A DNA stretch of 64,000 nt from Diplonema papillatum (Eukaryota; Euglenozoa; Diplonemea; Diplonemida; Diplonemidae): the NCBI GenBank assembly GCA_030068145.1, contig JAPJBO010000209.1, positions 186,001-250,000 of the forward strand, read 5' to 3'. Within the stretch, counting starts at the first letter, position 1, and the number at the start of each line of letters is the position of its first letter. Both the position numbers and the translations under genes were made by a program. The notes below the pieces were generated by a model that was not told the DNA's origin, searched no databases, and worked only from the letters and a program-made list of their open reading frames with translations. Of this stretch, positions 54,145 through 64,000 are shown one piece after another.

Positions 54145-54682
54145 GTTGACCGGTGCGGAATTCTTCGCTGTACCGTACCGTGCGCTGGGGGGCGCTGACC
54201 CCCAGACCCCTCTCTCTTACAAATTAGCTTAACCATTTCGTCTGATTCTTCTTCCAACACTGAGGTTGGGTGGGTTGGGCTGGCCTGGCCTGGTAGTGCT
54301 TGCCTCTTGACTACCAATTCTAATTAATTTTGGATCCACCACAGGACCCCGAGGGCGAAAAGGACTTTTCTGCAGAGGAGGAAAAGCCATATAAATCCCT
54401 GGGTAACTCACCCAGTGATTTATATATGGGTCTGGGGCTCGGGGCCACCCCGAGCGCGAAAAAAAAAAATTGAATTAATTTTGGGCTGGGGGTTGGGGTG
54501 GGGCCGGGTCACTATCAACCGGGATCAGCGGGGGTGAGCCACAGGGGAGGGACGAAGCCATGACGAAGTCATGGCGAAAGCCATGGCGAAAGCCATGGCG
54601 AAGCCATGGGGGCAGGAAGGGGAAAGAGGAGGCAGGAGGGCCAGGGGCGGGAGGGCCACAGGGGGTGGTGGGAGGCGAGACC
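54145..54682 (+). repeat. Roughly 500-bp satellite-associated repeat, copy 2
   Basis: Reads from CCGTACCGTGCGCTGGGGGG to GGGTGGTGGGAGGCGAGACC. It includes a near-palindrome around 54388-54430 (ATATAAATCCCTGGGT...ACCCAGTGATTTATAT), the CGGGGCCACCCCGAGCGCG + A-run segment and tandem CATGGCGAAAGC units. A satellite monomer (TTGACTACCAATTCTAATTA) is embedded at 54308. It is framed by satellite on both sides. Confidence 0.85.
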
Positions 54683-55364
54683 TTGACTACCAATTCTAAT
54701 TAAATTTGGATTCAAAATTGAACGTTGACTACTAATTCTAATTAAATTTGGGATCGGAAATTGGACGTTGACTACCAATTCTAATTAAATTTGGATCCGA
54801 CAATAGACGTTGACTACCACTTCTAATTAAATTTGGGATCCGACATTAGACGTTGACTACCAATTCTAATTAAATTCAGAATCGGAAGTTGGACGTTGAC
54901 TACCAATTCTAATTAAATTTGGGATCCGAATTTGGACGTTGACTACCACTTCTAATTAAATTTTGGATACGACATCAGACGTTGACTACGGATTGTAATT
55001 AAATTTGGAATCCGAAACTGGACGTTGACTACCAATTGTAATTAAATTTGGGATCCGAAACTGGACGTTGCCTATCAATTCTAATTAAATTTTGGATTTG
55101 GCATCAGACGTTGACTACCAAGTCTAATTGGTTGTGGATCCGAACCTAGACGTTGACTACCAATTTTAATTAAATTTGGAGCCAAACCTGAACGTTGACT
55201 ACCAATTCTATTTAAATTTGGAATCGGAAATTGGACGTTGACTACCAATTCTAATTAAATTCAGGATCGGAAATTGGACGTTGAGTACCGATTCTAATTA
55301 GATTTGGGGTTCGGCATCAGACGTTGACTACCGGTTCTAACTGAATTTGGATTCAATACTAGGA
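54683..55364. repeat. 42/43-bp satellite block
   Basis: About 16 monomers, moderately diverged. Confidence 0.93.
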
Positions 55365-55856
55365 GTTGACCGGCGCGGAAATTCTTCGCTGTACCGTACC
55401 GTGCGCTGGGGGGCGCTGCCCCCCAGACCCCCCCTGTCTTACAAATTAGCTTAACCATTTCGTCTGATTCTTGTTCCAACACTGGGTTGGGCTGGGCTGC
55501 CCTGGTAGTGCTTGCCTCTTGACTACCAATTCTAATTAATTTTGGATCCACCACAGGACCCCGAGGGCGAAAAGGACTTTTCTGCAGAGGAGGAAAAGCT
55601 ATATAAATCCCTGAACTCAGTGATTTATATATGGGTCTGGGGCTCGGGGCCACCCCGAGCGCGAAAAAAAAAAATTGACTTAATTTTGGGCTGGGGGTTG
55701 GGGTAGGGCCGGGTCACTACCAACCGGAATCAGCGGGGGTGAGGGACGAAGCCATGGCGAAGCCATGGGGGCAGGAAGAGTAAAACGGAGGCGGGGAAAG
55801 AGGAGGCAGGAGGGCCAGGGGCGGAGGGCCAAAGGGGGTGGTGGGAGGCGAGACGT
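55365..55856 (+). repeat. Roughly 500-bp satellite-associated repeat, copy 3
   Basis: Same order as copy 2, with small indels. The palindrome at about 55600-55630 is shorter (ATATAAATCCCTGAACTCAG then TGATTTATATATGG). Confidence 0.85.
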
Positions 55857-58197
55857 TGACTACCAAGTCTAATTAAATTTGGGATCTCAAATTGAACGTT
55901 GACTACCAATTCTAATTAAATTTGGGATCGGAAATTGGACGTTGACTACCAATTCTAATTAAATTTGGATTCAAAATCGAACGTTGACTACCAATTCTAA
56001 TTAAATTTGGGATCCGAAATTGGACGTTGACTACCAATTCTAATTAAATTTGGATTCAAAATCGAACGTTGACTACCAATTCTAATTAAATTTGAGATCG
56101 GAAATTGGACGTTGACTACCAATTCTAATTAAATTTGGATTCAAAATTGAACGTTGACTACCAATTCTAATTAAATTTGGATTCAAAATTGAACGTTGAC
56201 TACCAATTCTAATTAAATTTGGATCGGAAATTGGACGTTGACTACCAATTCTAATTAAATTTGGGATCGGAAATTGGACGTTGACTACCAATTCTAATTA
56301 AATTTGGATTCAAAATCGAACGTTGACTACCAATTCTAATTAAATTTGGGATCCGAAATTGGACGTTTACTACCAATTCTAATTAAATTTGGATTCAAAA
56401 TCGAACGTTGACTACCAATTCTAATTAAATTTGAGATCGGAAATTGGACGTTGACTACCAATTCTAATTAAATTTGGATTCAAAATTGAACGTTGACTAC
56501 CAATTCTAATTAAATTTGGATTCAAAATCGAACGTTGACTACCAATTCTAATTAAATTTGGATTCAAAATTGAACGTTGACTACCAATTCTAATTAAATT
56601 TGGGATCCGAAATTGGACGTTGACTACCAATTCTAATTAAATTTGGATTCAAAATCGAACGTTGACTACCAATTCTAATTAAATTTGAGATCGGAAATTG
56701 GACGTTGACTACCAATTCTAATTAAATTTGGATCCAAAATTGAACGTTGACTACCAATTCTAATTAAATTTGGATTCAAAATCGAACGTTGACTACCAAT
56801 TCTAATTAAATTTGGATTCAAAATTGAACGTTGACTACCAATTCTAATTAAATTTGGGATCCGAAATTGGACGTTGACTACCAATTCTAATTAAATTTGG
56901 ATTCAAAATCGAACGTTGACTACCAATTCTAATTAAATTTGGGATCGGAAATTGGACGTTGACTACCAATTCTAATTAAATTTGGATTCAAAATCGAACG
57001 TTGACTACCAATTCTAATTAAATTTGGGATCCGAAATTGGACGTTGACTACCAATTCTAATTAAATTTGGATTCAAAATTGAACGTTGACTACCAATTCT
57101 AATTAAATTTGAGATCGGAAATTGGACGTTGACTACCAATTCTAATTAAATTTGGATCAAAATTGAACGTTGACTACCAATTCTAATTAAATTTGGATTC
57201 AAAATCGAACGTTGACTACCAATTCTAATTAAATTTGGATTCAAAATTGAACGTTGACTACCAATTCTAATTAAATTTGGGATCCGAAATTGGACGTTGA
57301 CTACCAATTCTAATTAAATTTGGATTCAAAATCGAACGTTGACTACCAATTCTAATTAAATTTGAGATCGGAAATTGGACGTTGACTACCAATTCTAATT
57401 AAATTTGGATCCGAAATTGGACGTTGACTACCAATTCTAATTAAATTTGGGATCGGAAATTGGACGTTGACTACCAATTCTAATTAAATTTGAGATCGGA
57501 AATTGGACGTTGACTACCAATTCTAATTAAATTTGGATTCAAAATTGAACGTTGACTACCAATTCTAATTAAATTTGAGATCGGAAATTGGACGTTGACT
57601 ACCAATTCTAATTAAATTTGGATTCAAAATTGAACGTTGACTACCAATTCTAATTAAATTTGGATTCAAAATTGAACGTTGACTACCAATTCTAATTAAA
57701 TTTGGATTCAAAATCGAACGTTGACTACCAATTCTAATTAAATTTGAGATCGGAAATTGGACGTTGACTACCAATTCTTATTAAATTTGCATTCAAAATC
57801 GAACGTTGACGACCAATTCTAATTAAATTTGGATTCAAAATTGAACGTTGACTACCAATTCTAATTAAATTTGGATTCAAAATCGAACGTTGACTACCAA
57901 TTCTAATTAAATTTGGGATCGGAAATTGGACGTTGACTACCAATTCTAATTAAATTTGAGATCGGAAATTGGACGTTGACTACCAATTCTAATTAAATTT
58001 GGATTCAAAATCGAACGTTGACTACCAATTCTAATTAAATTTGGATTCAAAATTGAACGTTGACTACCAATTCTAATTAAATTTGGATTCAAAATCGAAC
58101 GTTGACTACCAATTCTAATTAAATTTGAGATCGGAAATTGGACGTTGACTACCAATTCTAATTAAATTTGGATTCAAAATTGAACGTTGACTACCAA
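55857..58197. repeat. 42/43-bp AT-rich satellite, homogeneous array
   Basis: About 55 monomers of two main types: 42 bases (GTTGACTACCAATTCTAATT + AAATTTGGATTCAAAATCGAAC) and 43 bases (...GGGATCGGAAATTGGAC). They are arranged in recurring orders; for example the same six-monomer string repeats with a 254-base period near 56421 and 56675. The 42-base type is open in one minus-strand frame, but the 43-base type shifts it, so coding is unlikely. Homogeneity rises toward the right end. Confidence 0.96.
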
Positions 58198-58771
58198 TTC
58201 TTATTGGCGTTGGTACCTCAAACTTTTTTTCTACTTAGTCGAGGTCTCCACTGTGAATGCCTACATCGTGTGGAAAATGCTGAGCACTGACAAGAAAGGA
58301 AGAACACCTTCACTTCCCGATTTCAAGCGCAAGCTGGTGATGGAGCTCCTTTCCGCCGAAAAGGACTGCCCAACAGAGTGCTCTACAGAGACGGGACCCC
58401 CTTCCAAAAAAACGATACCGCCACCCTCACCTTCGCCCCAATCTGCTCGCAAGACAGAAAAGCAGAAGCACGGCGTTGATCACAGGTTGAACGGGCTATT
58501 TCACAACCTCGTCAAGCTGGATCAGCAGCGACGGTGCATATGCCACGTGCAGCGCAAAGGTGCGCTTTACAAATGCGAGCAGTGTGATGTCCCTCTTTGC
58601 CCTGTGCCGTGTTTCGGAAGGTACCACACCATGGCGCAACATCTCTTCGATGACCCAACCATGCAAGGCACCGTTGACCGTTTGAAGGACCCCAACGGCC
58701 GGCACTTCAAGAGAGGGAGGGATCGTACACTGTCGGCTGGCCACAGAATCAGCAAAGTTGCAAAGAAGTAG
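58198..58771 (+). pseudogene. C-terminal part of a piggyBac-type transposase
   Basis: The frame emerges from the satellite and encodes RWYLKLFFYLVEVSTVNAYI, the conserved end of the piggyBac DDE domain. A Pro/Ser-rich linker follows (TGPPSKKTIPPPSPSP), then a cysteine-rich zinc-binding tail (CICHVQRKGALYKCEQCDVP, then LCPVPCFGRYH) and a basic end with stop at 58771. The catalytic Asp residues and the start are missing: satellite sequence occupies the position of the 5' part. No piggyBac terminal repeat or TTAA site was identified. Confidence 0.85.
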
Positions 58772-59268
58772 TGGAATCAGAGACCCTTTCTTCCCGTCGC
58801 TGCACCAAATCAAATGATCATCTCTTCGCATGCCCGTTTTTCCTTGTCCGCCTTTGAGCTTTCACCCCCGTCTTTTGCTACTGTCCCATGCTGGCTGGGT
58901 CCCAGGTTTCGCGGTGGCATCTGTTCGTCACTCGGGCAACAGTTTTGTCAGATGAAGGGCGCATTTGAAAGATCTGTGACGTATCTTTCCAAAGAAGCAA
59001 ACATCGACCACTTTGACCAACATGCACTGGCTGGGTGTGGCTTGGGTCCCTGGCACGTGCCAGAAAACCCCCAATTTCTGGCCAGCCCCCAAGTTTTGCA
59101 GTTGCATCCGCTTGGCAGCTCGGGCAGCAGTTTTGTCCGATGAAGGGTGCATTTGAAAGATTTGTGACGTATCTTTCCAAAGAAGCAAACATGGATCACT
59201 TTCGTTGTGTCTTCATAGGCGAGATGATCTCCGCAACCTTTTTTGATTTTTCGACATATATATATGAG
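58772..59268. repeat. Tandem duplication of about 190 bp after the piggyBac relic
   Basis: GGGCAACAGTTTTGTCAGATGAAGG...GTATCTTTCCAAAGAAGCAAACAT occurs at about 58934-59004 and again at 59125-59193 with a few changes. No gene recognised. Confidence 0.8.
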
Positions 59269-60777
59269 ACGATGCCAAACCCCCCCCCCTTTGCACTAAT
59301 AAAATATTTTTTGACGTCACTCCATACTGGCCCCGAACCCCCATCTGTGTGGCCCAAAACGGGTCCCAAACGGTTTTTGACGGGCTGAGTCGAGGTAAAG
59401 GGGTCTCTGAAGGCCCACGAATGGGCCCAGGTGGGCCCAGGTGGGCCCAGGAGCGGAGCTCTCAGTGCGAGGGGGTGTGCCCCCAAAATGGGGTCATTTT
59501 CAAAGCCTCGCCACTACTCAAGCTAGTCAAACACCTTCTGGCCTCCAGCGGGAAACCCAGACTACACAACGACAAGATCGGCTGTGTTCCGCTGTAGATA
59601 GCCACCAGCGGGTCCTCTTGAAGCCGAAGAGTGTTCTCAGGGGTCACAGATAGCCCTACTTGGCCACCCCGCCTGCAGCGCCTGCAGTGGGCAGGCACAC
59701 ATTGTAAATAGAGTGGGTGCAGCAGGTGCACCCTGCCTTTACCAGCAGTACTAATTAAGAATACAGGTTGACCCAGGAAAACGGAAACTAAGAGAGGGGA
59801 AAATGCCAAAGATCACGGGTCTGGAGTTCGTGGAGTCATCGGTGCGAGCAATGCAGAAGTTATCGCCGTTTCATGAGGAAACAAGACGTGGTCAGTCCAT
59901 GCAGAGACGACTCGTAGCCAGCAGGACCTTTTGTGAAAAGGTCTCTGGTGACGACCTGATCGGTTTCTTTCTCGCCCTAATGACAGAGGAGGAGAAGGTT
60001 GACATCTGGAAGCGCCTTTCTGGTAGGCTTTCAGAAGCCTTCAACAGCCTTGACGACGAGGCGAGCCGGCGACGCATCGTGAGCGGTTTGGACTGGGCAC
60101 GTGCCCGGTACAGGGCTGTTGGAATGGTCGTGGGTGACAATCTCTGGAAGAACCGGGGAAAGGCTGCCGAGATTGGCGTTGGCGGGAGGCCCACAGTTGT
60201 CACACCAGAGATGCGTGAAAAGGTATCTCAGGAGCATGACCAATTCTCCACGCCAACATCAAGGGTACTGAAGAGGCTTTCTGCACTGTGTTCTCAAAAG
60301 CGGGTGAAGCCGGATTCTAGGCAGGGCGCACTTGCACACCGCACATTCTAAGCGTGTGCCTGCCCACTGCTGGCGCTGCGCACATGGGGCTAACTGTGAC
60401 CCCCGAGAGCATTCTTCGGCTTCAAGAGGACCCGCTGGTGGCTATCTACGGCGGAACACAGCCGATCTTGTCGTTTTGAAGTCTGGGTTTCCCGCTGGAG
60501 GCCAGAAAGTGTTTGACTAGCTTGTGTAGTGGCGAGGCCCGAAAATGACCCCATTTTGGGGACTCTCCCCCTCGCGCTCCAGGGGCCTACCTGGGCCTAC
60601 CTGGGCCCACCTGGGCCTATTCGTGGGCCTTCAGAGACCCCTTTACCTCGACTCAGCCCGCCAAAAACCGTTTGGGAACCGTTTTGGGCCACACAGGTGG
60701 GGGTTCGTGGCCAGTATGGGGTGACATCAAAAAAAGTTTTATTAGTGCAAAGGGGGGGGGGGGGGGTTTGGCATCGT
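59269..60777. mobile_element. DNA transposon-like element with long terminal inverted repeats
   Basis: The left arm (59269 to about 59710) and the right arm (about 60340-60777) are reverse complements over roughly 430 bases with modest divergence: ACGATGCCAAACCCCCC, TTTGCACTAATAAAA, GGCTGAGTCGAGGTAAAGGGG, and the GATAGCCACCAGCGGGTCCTC segment occur in both. The arms contain GGGCCCAGGT tandem units and a homopolymer C/G run. The centre holds one ORF. No clear target-site duplication is visible, and the ends may extend slightly into ACATAT. Confidence 0.85.
59803..60351 (+). CDS. Putative DNA-binding protein of the long-TIR element
   Basis: 182 codons from ATG (MPKITGLEFVESSVRAMQKL) to a stop just inside the right arm. 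The first part is helical and charged. A C-terminal motif, VGGRPTVVTPEMREKVSQEH, resembles the R-x-G-R-P-x-x-[LV]-T-x-E-x...V linker/helix-turn-helix of many transposase DNA-binding domains. No DDE-type catalytic domain follows. It could be the N-terminal remnant of a transposase, or a small accessory protein. The ATG lies about 100 bases inside the left arm. Confidence 0.5.
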   Translation: MPKITGLEFVESSVRAMQKLSPFHEETRRGQSMQRRLVASRTFCEKVSGDDLIGFFLALMTEEEKVDIWKRLSGRLSEAFNSLDDEASRRRIVSGLDWARARYRAVGMVVGDNLWKNRGKAAEIGVGGRPTVVTPEMREKVSQEHDQFSTPTSRVLKRLSALCSQKRVKPDSRQGALAHRTF

Positions 60778-60807
60778 ACCATATGTCTCCCGTCCGTAAG
60801 GGGTTAA

Positions 60808-60900
60808 TTTTGGATCCGGGACAGGACCCCGAGGGGAAAAAGGACTTTTCTTCAGAGGAGCAAAAGCTATATAAATCCCTGCCTGAACTCACCCAAAAAA
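60808..60900 (+). promoter_or_regulatory. TATA-containing segment shared with the satellite-associated repeat
   Basis: TTTTGGATCCGGGACAGGACCCCGAGG...AAAAGCTATATAAATCCCTG closely matches 54336-54405 and 55543-55615. The CTATATAAAT core looks like a TATA box, but no transcript start is evident. Confidence 0.4.
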
Positions 60901-61184
60901 AAAAAAATGGAAAATCGGGTGGGAGGTTGGGTTGATTTACACTACCTCGGATTGGGTTGGGCAGCGTTTGGTGTCTGTATTCTGGGTTGGCAGGGGCAGG
61001 CTTTGTGTCTTCTGAAGGAGAAAACGGGCTGCATAAGGTCCTGCCTGTGCCGGTACAAAAAAAAAAAAGAGGAAGGACGCATACCGGCAACCGGTTTCGA
61101 GCTAAGGCCACCACGAAGAGGCCGTAAACCGTACATTATTACATGGACGGAAAAGGCCCTCCTCCGGAAAGCCGAAGCCGAAGG

Positions 61185-62108
61185 CGGAGAGATCAAGGTG
61201 GCTACCGACGGCAGCTACCACGAACGAGAAGGCAGGGGGTCCGTAGGCGTCTACGTCAACGGGACGGCCTACGGGGCAAAAGTCCAAGGCAGGATCAGCT
61301 CCAGCACAGACGCAGAACGGTGCGCATTGATGGTGCTCGCCACAGCCCTAGACGCAGTGCAGCCCCGGGCCACAGTCACTCCGCGCAGTGACAGTCAGAG
61401 TGCAATAGCCCGCACGCGGAACCCCCGGAAAGGAGACCCCGTAACATCCCGGTGGTCCAGTGGGCAAGGGGCCACCGCGACAACGCGGATATCAACGCGG
61501 CCGACGAAGCAGCGACCAATGCGCACCAAAGTAGCCGCTCATTCGACATCGAGTGGTGCTACAGCGCAGCCAAAGTCACAAGACTGTGTCGACGCCGGCA
61601 GCAGCAACCCGACGACAACGACGAGGCGAATGACCTGGTGCAGCTGGAAGAGGGTGGCCGTTTCCTGCGGAGGAGCCGCAACTGCAGCCGTGACATGGCG
61701 GTCCGCGACCGACTGACGAATGAAGTGCCGCCACGGTGCCTCAGCACGCAAACCCTCCGGGCACTGCGGAAGTTACACGGCGCGACGGACTTGCTCCAGG
61801 CCCTGGTCCGAAGGACGATCATGCCGTTTAGAACGAGCGAGGCGTGCGCCGTCGTAGGATGCGCTGAACGAGGAAGCGCTAAGCACGTGCTCGACGAGCT
61901 TCACGTGCGGAGACCCGAAGCAGACCTGGCGAGAATTTATGGACGATGCAACGTGACGTACTGGCAAATCATGGACGACTTTGCAGCGCGCAACGCCACT
62001 GTAATGAAAAGTGTATGCGAGCGGATCAGCTACCAAGAGCCCAGCGGAAAGGCTGCGGAGTGGGCATCCTGGCTCAAGCATGAATTAAAGTCTAGCCCGA
62101 TACAGTAG
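61185..62108 (+). pseudogene. RNase H-containing retroelement C-terminus, frameshifted
   Basis: From about 61190 a frame encodes IKVATDGSYHEREGRGSVGV, with DAERCALMVLA and RSDSQSAIART, giving the Asp, Glu and Asp of RNase H. The fourth motif, VQWARGHRDNADINAADEAA, is in another frame (from 61452), so a frameshift lies between about 61415 and 61450. That second frame runs to 62108 and contains a segment (PFRTSEACAVVGCAERGSAK then HVLDEL) that may be a decayed zinc finger. The RT domain is absent. Upstream, 60907-61180 has an open frame without recognisable domains. Confidence 0.75.
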
Positions 62109-62353
62109 AGCTTCCTATCCAACTCCCCCCCGCCCACCGACCACACGCACCAAGCTGCCACACAAACAAACAAAACGTCGAAAGACACCAATCTGTACGT
62201 CCCACGGGATCGTCGGAAACACAAAAAAGGCTCGAAATGAATCAGCCGGCAAGCCGGCTGATCGCGCGCACACTGCTCAAAATCACACAAAAAAAAGAAA
62301 ACAGGACCAAGCAAAAAGAAGGGGCAGAAAACAAAAGTTAAACAGCAGCCAAG
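62109..62353. other. 5' flank of the TMEM33-like gene
   Basis: Contains the inverted pair CAGCCGGCAAGCCGGCTG at about 62243 and A-rich sequence near the ATG. No clear TATA box. Confidence 0.4.
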
Positions 62354-63073
62354 ATGATGTGGTCGCAGCTCATCAACATTGTCGGGCATCTCTTCGTCTT
62401 CCTGTCGCTGACGGTCGGCTGGGTGATGCTTGGCGAGTCTTTCTACCGATATGCGCTGTACGGTTCGATCCTGGTGTCGGGGTACACAATCTACGCGAAC
62501 CATGGGTCGCCGCCCATCAGCGGAGTGACGTTCTCCGGCCTCTGGTCGAAGGACCCCCAGCAGCTGATGCCCCTGGGCCAATACATCCAGCGCGCGATGG
62601 CCGGCGCCGACTTCCACTTCCTGTTCTTCTCGATGGTTTGGATGGGCGCCCCGTCGAACTTCCTCGTCGCCCTCGTGCTCGGGAGGAAGTCGCTGTGGAC
62701 CGTGTCCACGTACCTGTGCAAGAACCACCCCGAAAACCTTCTCGTCCGGCTGTACGCCCCTTTGTGGAACCGCGCGGCCGCGCACACCCAGGCCATCCTC
62801 GAGCAGTGCACTACGTTCGAAATCGCCCTCGGCGGTCTTGTCTTCATGCAGGTGTTCACCCAGGGTCTCATCGGGTTCATGGTCGTCTACTTGCACTGGT
62901 CGTTCCTCCGCGCCTCGTACCACTCCCCTGCAACAACCCCCACGAAGCCCGGCGCGCTCCACAAGCGCACGTGGGCCGCCATCGGCCAAAAAGTGCAACC
63001 GTGGCTCGACTCCGTCCCCATCCTGCAAACCCCGGTGAACTACGCGAGCGCCTGGTTCTTGTCGCGCCAGTGA
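62354..63073 (+). CDS. TMEM33: TMEM33/Pom33-family membrane protein
   Basis: 239 residues, uninterrupted, close to the usual length (about 250). There are hydrophobic segments at about residues 8-26 (INIVGHLFVFLSLTVGWVML), 30-48, 95-112 and 160-185. The pattern ESFYRYALYGSIL ... FLFFSMVWMGAP ... EIALGGLVFMQVFTQGLIGF ... YLHWSFLRASYHS follows the TMEM33/Per33 family, ER and nuclear-envelope proteins that interact with reticulons and nucleoporins. The first of two adjacent ATGs is used. The gene has no intron in its coding region. A 66-base fragment of it lies at 47625. Confidence 0.8.
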   Translation: MMWSQLINIVGHLFVFLSLTVGWVMLGESFYRYALYGSILVSGYTIYANHGSPPISGVTFSGLWSKDPQQLMPLGQYIQRAMAGADFHFLFFSMVWMGAPSNFLVALVLGRKSLWTVSTYLCKNHPENLLVRLYAPLWNRAAAHTQAILEQCTTFEIALGGLVFMQVFTQGLIGFMVVYLHWSFLRASYHSPATTPTKPGALHKRTWAAIGQKVQPWLDSVPILQTPVNYASAWFLSRQ

Positions 63074-63222
63074 AAAAAAGGTGTTCCCACACACACCTGC
63101 ATAGGGGGGCTGTAAAACACGTGGCAGGGTGCCATTCCAAACCGGAGAGCCCGCCAAAGGCGCAACCGCTGTCCCATCCTGCAGATTCCGGTGGACGGGT
63201 TCACTTTTTCACAGTGTTTCAC

Positions 63223-63483
63223 ATGAGTACACGAACGTTGCCAAGGGCGACTGGTGATTTCATGTCAAAGACATCTGTGTGCAACGCCTGCGCGAAGCAG
63301 AAATGTGCGCTGTGCGCTGGCATGCGCAGGAACTACAGCCTCACCGTAGACCTGTGCTGCCAGGTGCATCACCGGCCCGACGACGGCCTCAAGAGGCAGT
63401 GTTGCATCCCGCACCGCATGACGCGTTGCGGTTCGTGCGCCAACGCCGCCGTATGCTGCGGGCGCAGTATGGTGCAGCGGTGA
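63223..63483 (+). CDS. Small cysteine-rich protein, unknown
   Basis: 86 codons from ATG (MSTRTLPRATGDFMSKTSVC) to TGA at 63481. It has twelve or so Cys with pairs VCNACAKQKCALCAG, CCQVHH, QCCIPH and RCGSCANAAVCCG, suggesting several zinc-binding pairs. A second ATG (63262) just before SKTSVCNAC may be the real start. It is 150 bases after the TMEM33-like stop on the same strand, but eukaryotic context does not imply an operon. I know no family with this spacing. Confidence 0.45.
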   Translation: MSTRTLPRATGDFMSKTSVCNACAKQKCALCAGMRRNYSLTVDLCCQVHHRPDDGLKRQCCIPHRMTRCGSCANAAVCCGRSMVQR

Positions 63484-63604
63484 ATACCACCAACAGAGCA
63501 CCAGATGGAGAGAGAGCCCATCGGGCCAGCGCATTCCGACAGCAATACGGGGTAGTACGAGAGGAACTCCCGTTGGTCGTCGAGGGGGTTTGCCCCAAAA
63601 CTGC

Positions 63605-63645
<41 letters not shown>

Positions 63646-64000
63646 ATACCCTACTGATGGAGAGAGAGCCCATCGGGCCAGCGCATTCCGACAGCAATAT
63701 GGGGTCTCTGAGGGCGAACTTTGCTCTGGCCCTCCGCTGCGCCCTCGACGGGCCGCGCCACGATCGCGTCTTCCTCCCGGCCCGGCCTCCCACGACTTCC
63801 GCCTCTCGGCGTGCCGCACGGCGGAGAGGAGCAAGCGAATATTCCGATGCCTACTCGATTACGAACTTGTCACCAGCTCACAGCAACAGTGGCAACCGAC
63901 AAAGGTTGCACCACGACGAAAGCGCGGCAAAAGCGACCCTTCCGGAGTCTCTGTAGCGAAAAGCTGGCATAGTGTGGTACTCATTTGCTTGCAAATGACT
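63484..64000. repeat. Short direct duplication and a terminal hairpin
   Basis: GATGGAGAGAGAGCCCATCG + GGCCAGCGCATTCCGACAGC occurs at 63504 and 63655. The last 30 bases, TAGTGTGGTACTCATTTGC + TTGCAAATGACT, form a hairpin like the one at 1345-1376. No gene recognised; open frames occur on both strands. Confidence 0.6.

Noticed and set aside
56082..58155. Repeated 69-codon minus-strand frames in the satellite
   Set aside because: The 42-base monomer is a multiple of three and lacks stops in one frame. The interspersed 43-base monomers break it, so no protein is maintained.
63140..63200. Apparent repeat of the TMEM33-like 3' end (CATCCTGCAGATTCCGGTG)
   Set aside because: Only about 35 bases with many mismatches; may be chance or a very old duplicate, not enough to call.

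Overview
This window is nuclear DNA from a repeat-rich microbial eukaryote. It has spliced genes with GT-AG introns (two donors read AAAG|GTGTG), long intergenic stretches, non-LTR retrotransposons, DNA-transposon relics, minisatellites and an AT-rich satellite. Nothing is bacterial: there are no operons, and the recognisable host genes are eukaryotic (mitochondrial P5C dehydrogenase, an SLC35D-type nucleotide-sugar transporter, a Dpy-30 domain, a TMEM33-family membrane protein). The retrotransposon ORF1 resembles alveolate-type elements to my eye, so an alveolate such as a chromerid is possible, but I cannot name the organism with confidence.

Layout. 0-2.7 kb: tandem and degenerate copies of a 211-bp MITE-like repeat and an Arg/Pro-rich ORF remnant. 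2.8-5.4 kb: a two-exon coiled-coil gene with an internal exon-fragment duplication and a partial 3' copy. 6.4-10 kb and 16.7-18.7 kb: two copies of a two-exon P5C dehydrogenase gene, with minisatellites and a duplicated block between them. 19-25 kb: minisatellites and MITEs. 25.2-28.7 kb: the nucleotide-sugar transporter, with repeated promoter segments upstream, a dead exon copy in its intron and three extra copies of its 3' end. 29-33.6 kb: tandem repeats, a GIY-YIG-like relic, and an inverted-repeat region carrying several 5' fragments and one longer copy of a Dpy-30-like gene. 34-45.7 kb: three minus-strand LINEs, of which the middle one (about 36.7-42.6 kb) looks complete, with a (TAC)n microsatellite of about 120 units. 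46-51 kb: tandem repeats and a second copy of the 13.4-14.5 kb block. 51.4-58.2 kb: a 42/43-bp satellite interrupted by a foldback-like element and a roughly 500-bp repeat. 58.2-60.8 kb: the C-terminal part of a piggyBac transposase and a long-TIR element carrying one ORF. 60.8-62.1 kb: an RNase H relic. 62.35-63.5 kb: the TMEM33-like gene and a small Cys-rich ORF.

The main theme is local partial duplication. Nearly every host gene here is accompanied by truncated copies of its own exons, promoter or 3' end. The strongest observations are: a complete LINE whose two ORFs share a frame, separated by one UGA and followed by a 2A-like NPGP motif; P5C dehydrogenase copies with almost identical first exons but second exons differing only at synonymous sites; Dpy-30 gene fragments inside inverted repeats; and a foldback element inside the satellite. 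All calls rest on reading the sequence; no database search was possible.
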